64,000 bases of DNA from Trichoplax adhaerens. Its lineage: Eukaryota; Placozoa; Uniplacotomia; Trichoplacea; Trichoplacidae. The stretch lies in NCBI RefSeq assembly GCF_000150275.1, contig NW_002060962.1:212007-276006 (forward strand), written 5' to 3'. A program made the translations under genes and the position numbers. Under the pieces are notes generated by a model. The model was given only the letters and a program-made list of their open reading frames with translations. It did no database searches and was not told the DNA's origin. Shown here one piece after another: positions 28,395 to 41,300 of the stretch (positions are counted from its first letter, which is position 1; every line of letters begins with the position of its first letter).

Positions 28395-28655
28395 ATCGTA
28401 GTAAAATCAATCAATGTGAATGATAGATATAATTAAGTGCGTTAATCAGTATTAGCCACTTGTAAATTATGTATAAAGTATTATTCATTTAATAGAATTT
28501 GCACTATTAATTATTCGTTAACATATCAATAGTGCAAATTATATTAAACGAATAATTGTCTATACGTAATTTACAAGTCGATAGATAATACTGATTAACG
28601 CATTTAATTAATTATATACTGTATATCATCCACATTGATTGATTTTACTACGATG
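28395..28655. mobile_element. Long fold-back element, ~120-bp arms
   Basis: Left arm 28395-28508 and right arm 28528-28655 are reverse complements over nearly their whole length, with a ~19-base loop. Landmarks are CGTAGTAAAATCAATCAATG at the left tip and CATTGATTGATTTTACTACG at the right tip. GTGCGTTAATCAGTATTA pairs with TAATACTGATTAACGCAT, and TTTGCACTATT with AATAGTGCAAA at the loop. No open frame is present. It resembles a non-autonomous inverted-repeat (MITE/fold-back) element, and the small differences between arms show it is not brand new. Confidence 0.85.
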
Positions 28656-28803
28656 TTCATTACAGTTCTTACGTCGTGTCATTATGATACAGTATAAGTA
28701 AGCATTATGTGTAAGAGTACGCTTAAAGTGTCGCACTGTCATAATAGCTTACAATTTCCTTATCGTCGCTCTTAATACTCTGCCTTTTAATGAACTACTG
28801 GTT

Positions 28804-29111
28804 AATGAATTGATCGTTAACACAATCTACGAGCTAATAATTGTAGGCCTAAATTAAACGTACGAGAAATTACAAAAGGCATCTGCTGGTAGAGCACCCT
28901 TGGTGATACAGTAGTTCTAGAGATATAACGAACGACAAAATAACTACTAATCTATCTAATGAATTGATCGTTAACACAATCTACGAGCTAATAATTGTAG
29001 GCCTAAATTTAATGTACGAGAAATCACAAAAGGGATCTGCTGGTAGAGCACCCTTGGTGATACAGTAGTTCTAGAGATATAACGAACGACAAAATAACTA
29101 CTAATCTATCC
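28804..29111. repeat. 154-bp tandem duplication, two copies
   Basis: Two head-to-tail copies start at 28804 and 28958 with AATGAATTGATCGTTAACAC and end in ACAAAATAACTACTAATCTA. They differ at only a few positions (for example AATTAAACG versus AATTTAATG), so the duplication is recent. No coding content is seen. Confidence 0.95.
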
Positions 29112-30004
29112 AATGAATTATTAGACTCCTTTAAACTATTCAAGCAACATAATTTGTATTGGCTTTCATAACATGATGCAAAGCACTGCGCTATAGTTTA
29201 CACGACAGTACTGAATCATATATAAGCAGCAACAACAGAACTAGTACAGTGGGCAAGCTAAACATGCAATTATCGCTTAATTAGAGTCTAATGCTTATTG
29301 CCAATGTTGCATCGTAGACGTGCTGTAATTCTTGATAACTCTACTAAACTAGCTATCGTACATAATCTTCTACACAGTATTTTCAGATTTAATACTCGTC
29401 TATTTCATCATTAAACACATTGTCTTGGTATTACATAATCCTTATCATGGCGTACGCTGATGTTTATATAGCTATTTAGCACAGTATAAACTACAAACAT
29501 ACGTTACGAGTATTCGTATATGGATTCCTAGAAATATACTAAAACTAATTTTAGGTGAAAATTAGCCAAAAACAGTTAGATTAAATCTCTAGAGTCAAAT
29601 TTAAATGCAAACATACTCGTATATAAATCATATTTCAACTAGTCAGTAAGTTAACTTAACAACTTCAAAAATATTCCCATGTAGTTGCCGTATCATTTAA
29701 TAACCAGGCTATAGTTACTACAAGATCACGGTAGCTATAGTTACTACTATCGATACTACACTATCTATCATTTAGATTGGGTAACAATGGTAGGGCATAA
29801 TTAGTACAACCAGTTAATGTTCTTATGTACTGTAATATGGTACATTTATTGCAACAGCTACTAACGACTTTGATTTTGCTTACATTAATTTCTCTTATTA
29901 TACTGTAGATGTATAGAATAATTAAGTAACGCTTGCCTTTTAAGAATATGGCGATTTCCACATCATATAGTTTTAAAATTATGATTGGTGTACATTAGTC
30001 ATTG
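29112..30004. other. Intergenic, nothing recognised
   Basis: AT-rich sequence between the tandem duplication and the ADA pseudogene. The 66-codon minus frame at 29761-29961 has no recognisable domain. Confidence 0.4.
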
Positions 30005-31480
30005 TAGATATTAGCCCTTTCGTACTGTAGGTATCTTCTAACTCGCTCATTAATTGCTGTCTTTTATCCTTTAGTAGGAATGAAAAAGAAACTGTACTAA
30101 AGACTAACCATACATACAGATATAACAATAATTTCTCATCTTTTCAAAGGTATTAAAATAAAGGTTATTTTCTAAAATTTAGAGAATGTGACTGATGCTT
30201 AAATAAAAGGCAAACGGTACGAATTGTGTAAACTCAGAAGTCAATCTTTGAAAAACTTTCCGGTTAATGTTTCCCAATAATCCGCAATTCTTTAACGATA
30301 GGATATTTACTAATTGTAACGAATTTATTAATTACTTATTATGCATTCTTAGACTCAACCGATAGAAATAACACTGCTTCAAGTAATAAGCCATCGCAAG
30401 ATGTTATTAGTAGTACTTGCAGATTATGAATACTTTACCTCTATATTGGTAGTAATTCAATGTAATCCGCCTTTATATAGCCTTACAAGTGAATAACGGA
30501 ACTAACGATAAACTGGTAAATATTTTCAGTTATTTAAGATTCTCTTGCGTAAACTGTAGTATGAATCCCAAATCTTTTTTGGTCTCCTTTAATATTACGA
30601 AAATGCCGCATTTATAGCAAGAATCAAACATAACCAATTTCATAATAATATTGTTAGAAGACTTACCCGAAAAAGCTACAAATTTTATCACCAGGTTTAA
30701 CAGCATGTTCTCGTTCATACCCTTTCGTATTAATAAACACAGCTCCCTTTCCACGATGCTTTTTACATGATTTAAAAATTTCAGGAGCTAAACATGTAGC
30801 GATTAACTTAACTAGGTGTTATCAGTCTAAGATCTTTTAACGCTAGGGCAATGGCAGTAGTACTTAAAAACTTTCAATGAGCTACAGTAATAAAATTGAA
30901 GATACCAATCAAGTATTATAACGTAATATAAGCTACAAGTATTATTTATTTGCCATATATATAAAATATGCGCATACTGCATAACATTCATAAATTAGAT
31001 ACCAGTCTGATGTCCTATCACTGTAAAGACGAGTCCTGCTATTCTGCAAAGTCGACAACTGTCTCTTCCTGCTTTAATAGCGTCTACCTACTTAGACCTT
31101 ATCTAGACTGAAGTGTCATGGCAATTCGTTGACTGCTCATGATATATGACATTTTTGATCATATTGCTTGAGATTAGTACTTAATGGTTTTGAAATGTTG
31201 TGGATCGTTTTTCGACGATCATCAATTCATAAACTAATCCCTGTGAAAATGTAACATTTATGTTATGTAGCAATAATTTGTTCAGCCTCTATTACTCTCC
31301 AGGTTCGATGACCGATAATAACCACAATTTAGAGCTTGCCATGTTTTATCCAGGTTTTTCTGGTAATTTATAAAGCAGTAGATAACGTACTTGGAGGAGA
31401 TAGACTCTTTAGTTTTTCCATGGATCAATCTAACCTCTTAAAATAGTATAAAGAAGCAATTAATTTGCTTATAAAAGCAA
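30005..31480 (-). pseudogene. Decayed adenosine deaminase copy
   Basis: Remnants of an ADA gene read on the minus strand. An exon-5-like piece (about 30795-30668) has CKKHRGKGAVFINTKGYE where intact copies have CKKYHRKGVVGIDIEGNE. An exon-6-like piece (about 30595-30520) lost the catalytic HAGE (it reads FTQEN) and contains a stop. The last-exon piece (about 30105-30020) still reads FLLKDKRQQLMSELEDTY. The exons holding GHGY and SDD are missing, and exon 4 is not recognisable. Intron sequences around 30330-30530 and 31300-31400 align with ADA1 introns (11310-11500 and 12590-12680), so it arose by DNA duplication of an ADA1-like gene, not by retroposition. Confidence 0.85.
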
Positions 31481-32400
31481 AATCAATGGCACAAGGCATT
31501 TTTGCGATTTATCTCCCCTTTGCAGAATTGATTTCATAATTCCTAATGTAAATTAAGCCTTTCGAACTCTATTTGTGATGACAAATTTTCAGCTTACGGA
31601 ATTTAGTTTGGAATTGGTTTAGAACCAATACAGCCACTTTTAGCGTAGCTATAACCTTTTAATTGGGTTATATGAAAAAAGAAAATATACTCAATTTAAC
31701 CTCGTTAGCGCCGATACTGGCACGGCATATGTTGATCAATATCATAGACTATTAATGCAGTATTCCATGATATTTTGCTATTTAAGTAATCCTTGCAAAT
31801 AAAGTACCCCTAGCGGCAACTCATGCTGATTATGGTTGTAATGTTTCTTAAGACACACTTAGAAGATCAGTAAATAGGATCGCAGTCATATAGCTCCGAT
31901 TGCCTTCTTGTTGTACGTCCTTAGTCTTTTACCATTAGTAGTCCCTCTACTAACCACAAACTAGGTGTACAATAATTTAATCGTTGCGTCTAATCTAATA
32001 AGCAGTAAAGAAACACTGCTCTGCGTGCAGCCAAGACTCCAGTCGATTTTGAAGGAAGTAACGAATCAATCGACTGACTGCAGTAAATACCAGAATGAAT
32101 TCTCTCCATGCAGCAAAGTCTCCGGCTGATTTTAAAGGATTAATCAATCATTCTATTCAATGCAATCAATAACAGTATTCATTTTTAGTGGTTGCTTATA
32201 TGGATCTAATGAAAAGGCTGGAGACACATTTACAGCGTCTTTGTAGCATGATCCATCCGTATTTTGGATACAACAGCTATAATCAAGTACTAAGTCAACA
32301 TTGAAAATGGAATGTTGCTCACTTTCCTTTATTAATAATACGGTACAAGCAAACGCACTTTAGTTAGATACTCACGATAAAACAGCACGGAACTGAGAAC
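31481..32400. other. Intergenic, nothing recognised
   Basis: AT-rich sequence between the ADA pseudogene and the possible small gene. No reading frame, repeat or RNA gene could be supported. Confidence 0.4.
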
Positions 32401-32884
32401 ATGCAGAGAGAGAGAGCTCTAAAAGAAAAGAATCCACCGAGCTGTGGTGGTAGTATGGAGGTCGTACGAGAAAACTACACGGAGATGAAAGAAAAAGCAG
32501 GTATGGGAAAAGCCTACTGCTTCATAAGGAACGAGCATCGATCTCAAGTAAGATATTCTACAAAAATTATCAAACACCCTACAGCTGCTCCTGATCCTTA
32601 GCGTACTTATTGACTAAGTCGAACATTTTTGAAAGTCGATTTGGCACTGAATAGGATAAAGGTACGCCCAACTATCACCAGTAGGATGTTGCACTAGTCA
32701 TATTTACGGGATATTTATTTTATTTTTTTTCTTTATGTAAGTATTGAAAACTCTTCCATAGGCAAAGTATACTGTACTACCACCAGAAAATTGGCCATCC
32801 ACTGAATATAACAACAGTGCAAGTCCGCCAAGGGAACGTCTGCTAGTAAGGAATAATATGGCGCTAAAGCCGCTTTATTCTTAA
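32401..32884 (+). CDS. Possible two-exon small protein, unknown
   Basis: An ATG at 32401 opens 49 codons ending at a donor, TCTCAA|GTAAGA (after 32547). A pyrimidine-rich stretch and acceptor TTCCATAG end at 32761, and a phase-0 exon of 40 codons runs to TAA at 32884. The joined 89-residue product is basic at the start (MQRERALKEKNPPSCGGSM), contains YTEMKEKAGMGKAYCFIRNE, and ends with a proline-rich part (LPPENWPSTEYNNSASPPRE) and KPLYS. A TAG lies in frame just upstream of the ATG. The intron is 214 bases, normal for this window. No signal peptide or membrane span is visible. I do not recognise the family. Codon use looks coding and the phases match, but RNA evidence is lacking. Confidence 0.5.
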
Positions 32885-33001
32885 TTGCTATTCTACTATA
32901 ATGTAGTACAAAGACGGCCGCGGTACTATTAGCATGTCCATACTACATCCACACCCACCATCTATTTTTACATTATTGATCTATTCCTGGATTTCGAGGA
33001 C

Positions 33002-36000
33002 ATGCGTCCTACGCTTTCCTTAACCCAAAAGGTAAAATCTCCAGTTGCTGTCTCGCATTGCTGCCTTTGAAAGCCCGCAGTTATCTGGAGCATCGTAGGC
33101 TAGCTAAAATCTCATCATCAATCCAAATTGATTGCAACCAAGGACCAATTTACCCATCTTTATGGCTGTCAATATTACAAATACTTTAAAATGCAAGGTG
33201 ATCAACTCCAATCTATTGATGACTCATATGGTATTTGCTGTCCACCATTTTGTTTATAAATTGTTTGTTAATCAATCTGAAATCATGCTTTAAAACAATC
33301 ATCAATGCTCATTAAAGACAAGGCTTTCAAAACTGTATGATCTCAATTCCTTACTAGTAATAAGTGAGAAGAATATCTCTACCAGTTTTATATCGATGGA
33401 ATGACAACCCATGATTGATATCTGCCTAAAAAAATAAATGAATAATAGTGTCATACCTGCTTAGTGATCGCTTCCATCTTATTTATTTGCTCTTATTTCT
33501 CTACAACCACGCTATCAAAATGCTTGCATTATCGACAACAGTAGCAATATTCACTTGGAATAGAGTCATGGATTGCTAAATTTGTTTGCCTAACCTATAC
33601 AGTAGTGTAGTAACTTCTTAAAGCTATTGAACCATCTCTTCCAGCAAGTACGTAGAACCTATTGAAAAAAAAATAGAATAGCCTTCCATCGTTGATTTAC
33701 AATCAGCATGAAATGGAGATTCAGTGCTTTTCACATTCCATCATCTCTCTTCACGTAGTACGAGAATGATACTGTACAAGATAGTTGATATTATACTTTA
33801 TAGATCAATATCTTACACACTTTGCACGTTACACTTATGTTCTCTGATTAAGAAATTAAATAATCAACCTTTCAATAGAGACGTGAAGTAAGTTTATCGA
33901 TTCGATTTGAAAGCCTCAATGAAACGACGGCGTTACAGCAAAATAAATAATATCTATCGTTTCACTAAGACGGTCTAAAGTTATGATAAAGTACCTACTA
34001 CCTATTGTAGTAAATCTGATCAATTGCACGAGCTAGTTCGACTCAGCAATTCCATCCTGTTTACTATACTACATGTACTATTAGAGTTATATACTCTACA
34101 CTTTATAAAGCTGCTTACTGAATTTTGTTCCATTATCCTCGTTGCACTTAATAATTCATGAATCTCCAAGTACTCTACAATAGACCTATACAACAGTATA
34201 GACCAACTATTAGCATATCTGCTCTCAATAGGCTGTACTTATAGTAGAATAAAATAAAAGTAACATAACTACCCCATTAGAAGCTTAATCGTAGTCTGTG
34301 TGACCGATCGTATTAAGATCGATTAAGATTGATCAAAGGATTGGTAATTAACTTTAATCTATGCAATATCAGCAACAGCCGGTGCTGATTCTTTTACCGA
34401 CTTGAGTACTTTCAGTATTATTATTTTCCATGAAACTTATACATATATATATATATATCATCCTTGGACTAGGTTGAACTACATACTCACTTCGATGGCG
34501 CTCTCCGTGCAGAAACAGTTGTAGATCTAGCCAGGTATGGAAGGATAGGCCTTCAACTAAAAACCATAAATAGAGAATAGCTTTATACTAGTGATAGTAC
34601 GCGTATAGGATACTGTATGTGATAAACTGCGATCAAAGTAGAAGAGAAATTTATATCGCTGTTCAGATTTCAATCAAGCTTGATGTTGTAATATCTTTAG
34701 AATTTGAACTATTCACTTTTCATGCAGCCATGAGCGAGTAGGAATTGTGCTGCAAACTTAATACATAACCGAAATAGATGAAATACAAGTAGAACTGCAA
34801 TAGAGTACAGCTTGAGCTACTATACTGTACTGTGCCCTATATACAGTATCGTGTGATAGATGTCATATATGCCTTAACAAGCCCGTTCATCATGTAAAAT
34901 GCGCTGTTTATTTTCGCCGATTTATTCGGTCATTCTCCTTGAATAATTGAATTGATATTTAATTTAAATAGAACCAAAGGTATCGAATTGCCTGTCGATA
35001 ATGCTGAACAATTGAAGGAATATGTATCCTGTGCCAATAAAGAAGTAAAGTCTTTAACAGTATTTTTAGAGGCATTTGGTATATTCAATTCGGTTATCAG
35101 GTACAGTAATGCTCTTTTTAAACAGTAAACAGTCATGACCCTTAATGACAAAGCTTACTCCTTTAAACATAAGTGATATCTCACAGCGATAACACTACCA
35201 AAATGAATAACTGTTTGTTAATGGTAATAATTTAATGCCTGTTCTATCCCCAACTCTTCTTCGCGCTATTTATTCCATACGAGTACGCAATATTGATATG
35301 TATTCTACCTTATCTCGTAATTTTAAATCCCAATTAGAAATTAGCCGATCTACTTTAATCCAATTCTACTTTCATCTAACAGACCTATGCAATATTGATT
35401 GAATTCAATGTTATGGTTAGAACGTACACTTTTAACGTCTGTAGAATGTAACAGCTAACCAACACATTATTAGCTCATAATGTCTGCATATATTTGAAAT
35501 TTAGAGGTGATCGGGATGCCCTACGACGCTGTGCTCTTGAATTCTGCGAAGATCAAGCAAATTATGGTGTTTTGTACTCTGAGGTACGCTATTGCCCTCA
35601 GTTTATGTGTGGTCAAAAACCAAACGTGGAAGGAGATTCAGAGCAATACTCATTAACAAGTGATGAAGTAGTTCAGATTTTATTAGATGCTTTTGCCGAA
35701 GGATCCCAACGCTACGGTATTAAAGTTAGGAGTATTCTCTGTCTCGTTCGACCGTTTCCAGGTATCACTATAATATATGGAGAATGTTAATCTTGTATTA
35801 TGAGTCATCCTTAATGAAATATATATGATAATGAATGTGAGGCTAAATACTTTGCTACCCTCACCATGTTTACTTGCAATTCTAAAACTACTTATTAGGA
35901 ATTAAATAAAGTCAATCTATTCCAATATAAGTAGAAGATAATGACATCGTATAATCTTAATTTAATGATTTGACATTTAAAGTGATCAAAAATATCTATA

Positions 36001-37237
36001 CAGTCTTGATAATACGTTTTACTTCACAATTTACCCTTCAGAGTGGGCAGCAGAAACGGTTGCTCTTTGTAAAAAATATTATGGTAAGGGTGTTGTTGGG
36101 ATTGATGTTGCTGGAGATGAAACGCTTTACCCGATTGTGGCTAATGATGAATTTGTCAAAGCATTTCAAGTAAGCTACCAAGATCAGAATTTATTTTCAC
36201 GTACGTGTATCGATACTAAGATTGTGTGAACCAGGATTATAACTATTTTACCCTCGATTATACAATTAAAGGAAGCCAAGAAATTCGGTATTCACAGAAC
36301 TGCACATGCTGGGGAAGCGGGACCAGCTCAGAACATACGAGAGGTATAGAATGTATTATTACTATGCTGAAGACTTTGACAATATTGATTAGATAATAGA
36401 TTACTTAGTTCAAACTAAAAAATCCTCCAGGTTTTGGCTAAACTAAACAACTTGTCACAGGATATTTATGTTCGTACTCGATAATTTGTTTCTCTACCTA
36501 TTCATTAACACTTATAGTCCTTGGATTGGTTAAGTGCTGAGAGAATAGGCCATGGTTATCACTTGGTACAAGATGAAGAACTGTATAATGTGATCAAAAA
36601 GGAGAAAATTCATCTTGAGGTTGTAATTTAATTCTTGAAAAACAGTCAAATTGTATGTTATCCTTATATTTGGAATTGTAATTTTACTCTGTATTCCACA
36701 GCTGTGTCCTACTTCAAGCATCCTTACCGGATCTGTGCCAAGTTTTAAGAATCATCCAGGGAAACGGTTCGACAGTGTTATTAGCTTATAAAAGTTGAAG
36801 TTATTATAAGATTTTATAGAATATTGCAATCATTGTGTTCATTTAAATTTTTACGTCTTTCAGGTTTATTAATGATGGATTCAATTTCTCTATAAATTCC
36901 GACGACTCTTTATGTATTAATTCAACAGTTGCTGACGAGTATAACTTAGTTTATAATGAATGGGGCTACGACTTCCCTGTACTAACAAGAGCGGTAATTA
37001 ATTTTTCCACAATAATCGTTACATATAATAAGTATAATAAGACAGTAGGCGAAGATTTTGTCATTAATCTATTACTTACATATTAAAACAGTTCATGCCT
37101 TGGCATTCTAGTTATTATCAATCTTACCTGTCTGCTATTTTTTACAGGCGTTCAATGCAGCCCGCTCATCGTTCCTACCAGAGGAAGAGAAGAGGCAATT
37201 AATTGAAGACTTAGAGACAGTATACGGAATGCGATAG
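33002..37237 (+). CDS. ADA: Adenosine deaminase 3
   Basis: Third intact ADA, on the opposite strand to the others. Exons: 33002-33031 (tentative), 34473-34534, 34972-35100, 35505-35761, 36042-36169, 36272-36343, 36518-36619, 36702-36766, 36864-36993 and 37148-37237, giving 354 residues. The first exon (MRPTLSLTQK) was chosen because it has an ATG, a phase-0 GTAAAA donor and the length of exon 1 in ADA1 and ADA2, but it lies 1.4 kb upstream and could be wrong. HTH (14-16), IDVAGDE, HAGE (214-217), GHGYH with His238 and SDD with Asp295/Asp296 are all present; from exon 6 on the numbering equals the mammalian enzyme. Of the three copies this has the most canonical active site and is the best candidate for the working enzyme. 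Confidence 0.92.
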
Positions 37238-38345
37238 TGTGATGGCTACTGCTGCCCTTCTATTTCTAGAGAAAATCTCTGTTGCTAAATTTTAGTGATA
37301 AAAGTTTATTTCAGCAAGATTTAAACGTCTAGAACCACGTATTTGCTTTTTAATTCTAGTCTGCACAATATCGCTGATACAGATTTATTACTAAAATAAA
37401 AATGTACCAATCTTAAAAATAACATAATGGGAATTATGATTACATTCACAGTTATGCCTACTATGTACGGTATATACTGTATGCCTATATAACAATCTTT
37501 ACATTGTGCGTAATTACTCTCTAAGTTACATGTACGTTTGTAATTTGGTCTTAGTTGCTTTGTGAACTTCACATTACGATATTATAAAGATCCTAATACG
37601 ATACTGTATCTAGCCTTTACTATGGTCACCGTCCCAGATAGCCCATCTTCCGTCTTCATCAAAATTTAGAACGTGCCTATACGCACGTCAAGTACGTAAA
37701 GTGTTATTGCGGAATTCGGAGCAGCATTGCTACATAACTGCTGTAAAGCTATTACTGTAAGCAATACTGAGTACTGTAATTGCTAAGGAAGTTATAACTA
37801 CTATACCGTACATAGAAAACGCCCGTAAAGCTTGATTACTTGCATTAATGTAAGCTAGTAGCGAAACTCTCATCTATCGTAATTGCATTTTATATTTATT
37901 ACAATTGAGCGTATTTTTATACGCCCTTCAATAACATTTTATACAGCATAAAGCAATCGTCCCAAAGACTGTATGTTTCCAAAATTTGTTCAATCATTAA
38001 CACATTTTGGTATCAATAGCCACGAAAATATGTTATATGACATCATATACTCATACTGTATAATCAAAGAATATTAAATTTTAAAGACACAGGCACAGTA
38101 TTATGTCAGAATGCTGCATAAAGCTGTAACAAATTCATAACAAGCAAGGAAGTTATATCAGACATTAGGTATCAATATTTGCAAAGTACATCTTACGTCA
38201 ACATCTAATCATAATAATTAGAAGACTTTAATACGAGTAGATAAATAATATCCAGCGTAGGAGTGGATATAGGGATATAACATAAATAATTTTCAACCTA
38301 TTAATAGAAATAGCTTTCTCATTGCATATTTCCAGTAAATACTTT
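37238..38345. other. Intergenic between ADA3 and the first transporter
   Basis: Two converging genes face each other, so both 3' UTRs are expected here. AT-rich, no gene seen. The minus frame at 37321-37572 has hydrophobic patches but no recognisable domain. Confidence 0.45.
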
Positions 38346-41300
38346 CTAATCTTTCGGGCTTAATTCCATTTCTTCTTCACTATTATATACTCGTTTGTTT
38401 AGACGAAAGTAAGCTTCTATCTCTTCTAAAGATTTCCCCTTCGTTTCTGGAAGTGCATAATAGACATAAATAACTGCAATGATTGAAAATACGGCATAGA
38501 GCCAGAAGGTACCGTATATTTCCATCGTTTTTGTCATTTTATCATAAAAATAAGTTACTATAAATGCTGTCAACCAATTTGCTATCATAGCTAAGCCACT
38601 GCCAACTGATCTTATGCGAATGGGTAAAAGTTCAGACATGCTTAAAAATGGCACAGCTCCCCAACCTAAACCGAATGATACTAAGATAATTGCAACGGTA
38701 GCAACAGCAAGCCAGCGGAGATCTCCTGCTGCCTCAGAAATAACCATTAAATGATAAATACCAAAACAAAAATGACCTACGGCCATACCAAGACCAGATG
38801 TAATTAGCATTTTCCTGCGACCAAAGTAATCAACTGTGTATAGGGTTGATATCGTCGATAGAAGTAGTCCACCGACCAGGATAACGCTAATCTAGATAGA
38901 TAAACCGATAATGTAAAACGATGAGTATTTCACAAGCATATCGAAAGAACATCGTACAGCCTTAAAAGGGCTCTTTGCTGGTTAAAATTAAGATTTAGCC
39001 AATACATAAGCTAGGTAGCACACCCTCGGATACAGTCAATATCATTACCTCATTTTATCCGTATACTAACGAATTTCTATATCTATTGCAAATTTTTTTA
39101 ACATCTTTAACTATGTACTCTATTCGTGATACGGTATATAGACCGAAAGAAGAGCTCTACCTGGTTTAAAGATAAAGGGATAGTACTATAGTACCTCCGT
39201 TGGACATATTCTGTTACTAATGGAAATGCTTATTCGCTATCAAGAATTCGCCATTTACACTTAAATGACGAATTGACCTGACTACTCATTCGCTATTCTG
39301 CATTTCTAGTCGATATCGAAATATATACCATCAGATTTCAATATACTGTAATCAAAGCAATTGAGAGAGAAGCATATTATATATGATAAATATTATAAAA
39401 TATGCTACGGCAAGCAAAATAATATCAGTTACTTGAACCTTGGTATCAATACTAATAATAGAATAAATGCCATAAAATCTACTGCAGCTATGAGATATGT
39501 AGCTATTTGTGCTAAATTAATGAGCTGATAAGAGAAATAGATACGGTATAAATTTCCTTTGGTCTATGATATACATTAAAAGTAATCATTTATGCTCAGA
39601 ATCACATAATTAAAGAGTTAATACGTATAGCTATAAGAGACTTTCAATACCTGCATTATAAATTATACTAATAAAAGAAACAGATATCACAAGATCTACC
39701 TCTACGCTTACGATATCTAATAAAAGAAATAAACTTTATGAAATTTTTTGTAATCGTAAGACCCTTTAAGATATATATGTTAACAAAAGCTATTAATATA
39801 CTAAGAATGTTAGGAGGCTTTAACTCGTAAATCCTTTGAAAAATAAGCTGCATTGATTTTTATTCGATATATCTACTTGCAGCGTATAGTAATTATTCTA
39901 TATACTACTACTATAAGGCAAATCTACGAAATCTACTGAATATTGCGGAATCTTGCTTATTAATAGCAAATAAATCTTACGCAAAGGAATCAAAAATGAG
40001 ATATTCACTCTTAAAATAGAGTAGTAGTGGCATAGCAATAGCAATTGGATCTTACAAATGGCAATCAGAAATTAAATTTCCAATCTTAAAGTATTAACGA
40101 GATATAAAATAGGGCATAGCTAATATGAATCATTTGTGATGGTAACTGATTGTGAATATAAAAAGAGCAGGGAAATTTAATTGTTGCATAAATGACTGTA
40201 AACACTACCTCATAGCCTGCGGAAATTCCAGTTCTTTGAATAATCGAGACACCATAAAAAATGAAAATATTGATTCCCGACGTTTGCTGTAGTATCATTA
40301 ACATAATGGATATCATAAGAGGCTTTAATACTGCTGGCTGACGTAACTCAGAACATTTTAATTTTTGATTATCGTTAAGACTCTGATCGATTGCTTGTAA
40401 TTCAGGTCGAATATCTTGATCATCTCCGCGTAGCCATCTAGTAATATTCCAAATAGAAAATGGCAATGTATCGTTAGTAAAGGGAGATACAGTATTCATC
40501 AAGAAGATCAAATTTTAACCAAGAGCTGGGGTATACAGCTACAAATAACCATTATTCGTTGTTGATAGTTCTATATTAATAAACTAGCTCGAGAGTTTCG
40601 ATATTTGCAATGAGCATTACGGAATTGATATTAGATTGCTTATTATACATTATTTTGAAGTACAAGTCAAATATAATGGCTTATAAACGATTTGAACTTG
40701 AGTAACATAGGAACTCAGCCGTTTGTGAAGAAGTTATAAGCTATATCCCAGATAGGTAATTTAATCACAAAATTCTATAATATAATTATATCATGGAACT
40801 GTCTTACTTAAGCGCATAAAATGCTTGGTAGGTTCGACCCTGTGATAATAACCATCTTGGTGTTTCAGGCAAAAACGCCATAGCGATGGATAAGATAGTT
40901 AATAGTACGACACTCACTAACGCCAAGTAATTCCAGTTAAGAATTAGTGAGAAAAGAACGCATAAAAAGTTACCACAAATAGCGGCTAAAAATGTTGCTG
41001 AAACTAGTCGCCCACGAATAGATGGAGAACAGGTTTCTGCCACATAAATCTTAAAATAAAATAGGATTATAAACATCAGTAATATGACGCTAATCAATTT
41101 TATAAAGTCTTCAACTTCTTTTTCTAATTGAATTATAGTCGTTTATACATTAAAATCTACATTTAAAAATTATCGCAAAAATCAAAACGTACAGCACTGA
41201 AAGTTAAACCAAATATAACGACAAAAACAATGTAATTACCATAAATCTCTAGTACATGAATCTTAAAAAATGAATAAAATGATTCGAAATTTCCAATCAA

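Noticed and set aside
31296-31330. GGTTCGA resembling a tRNA T-loop
   Set aside because: No cloverleaf stems could be formed around it.
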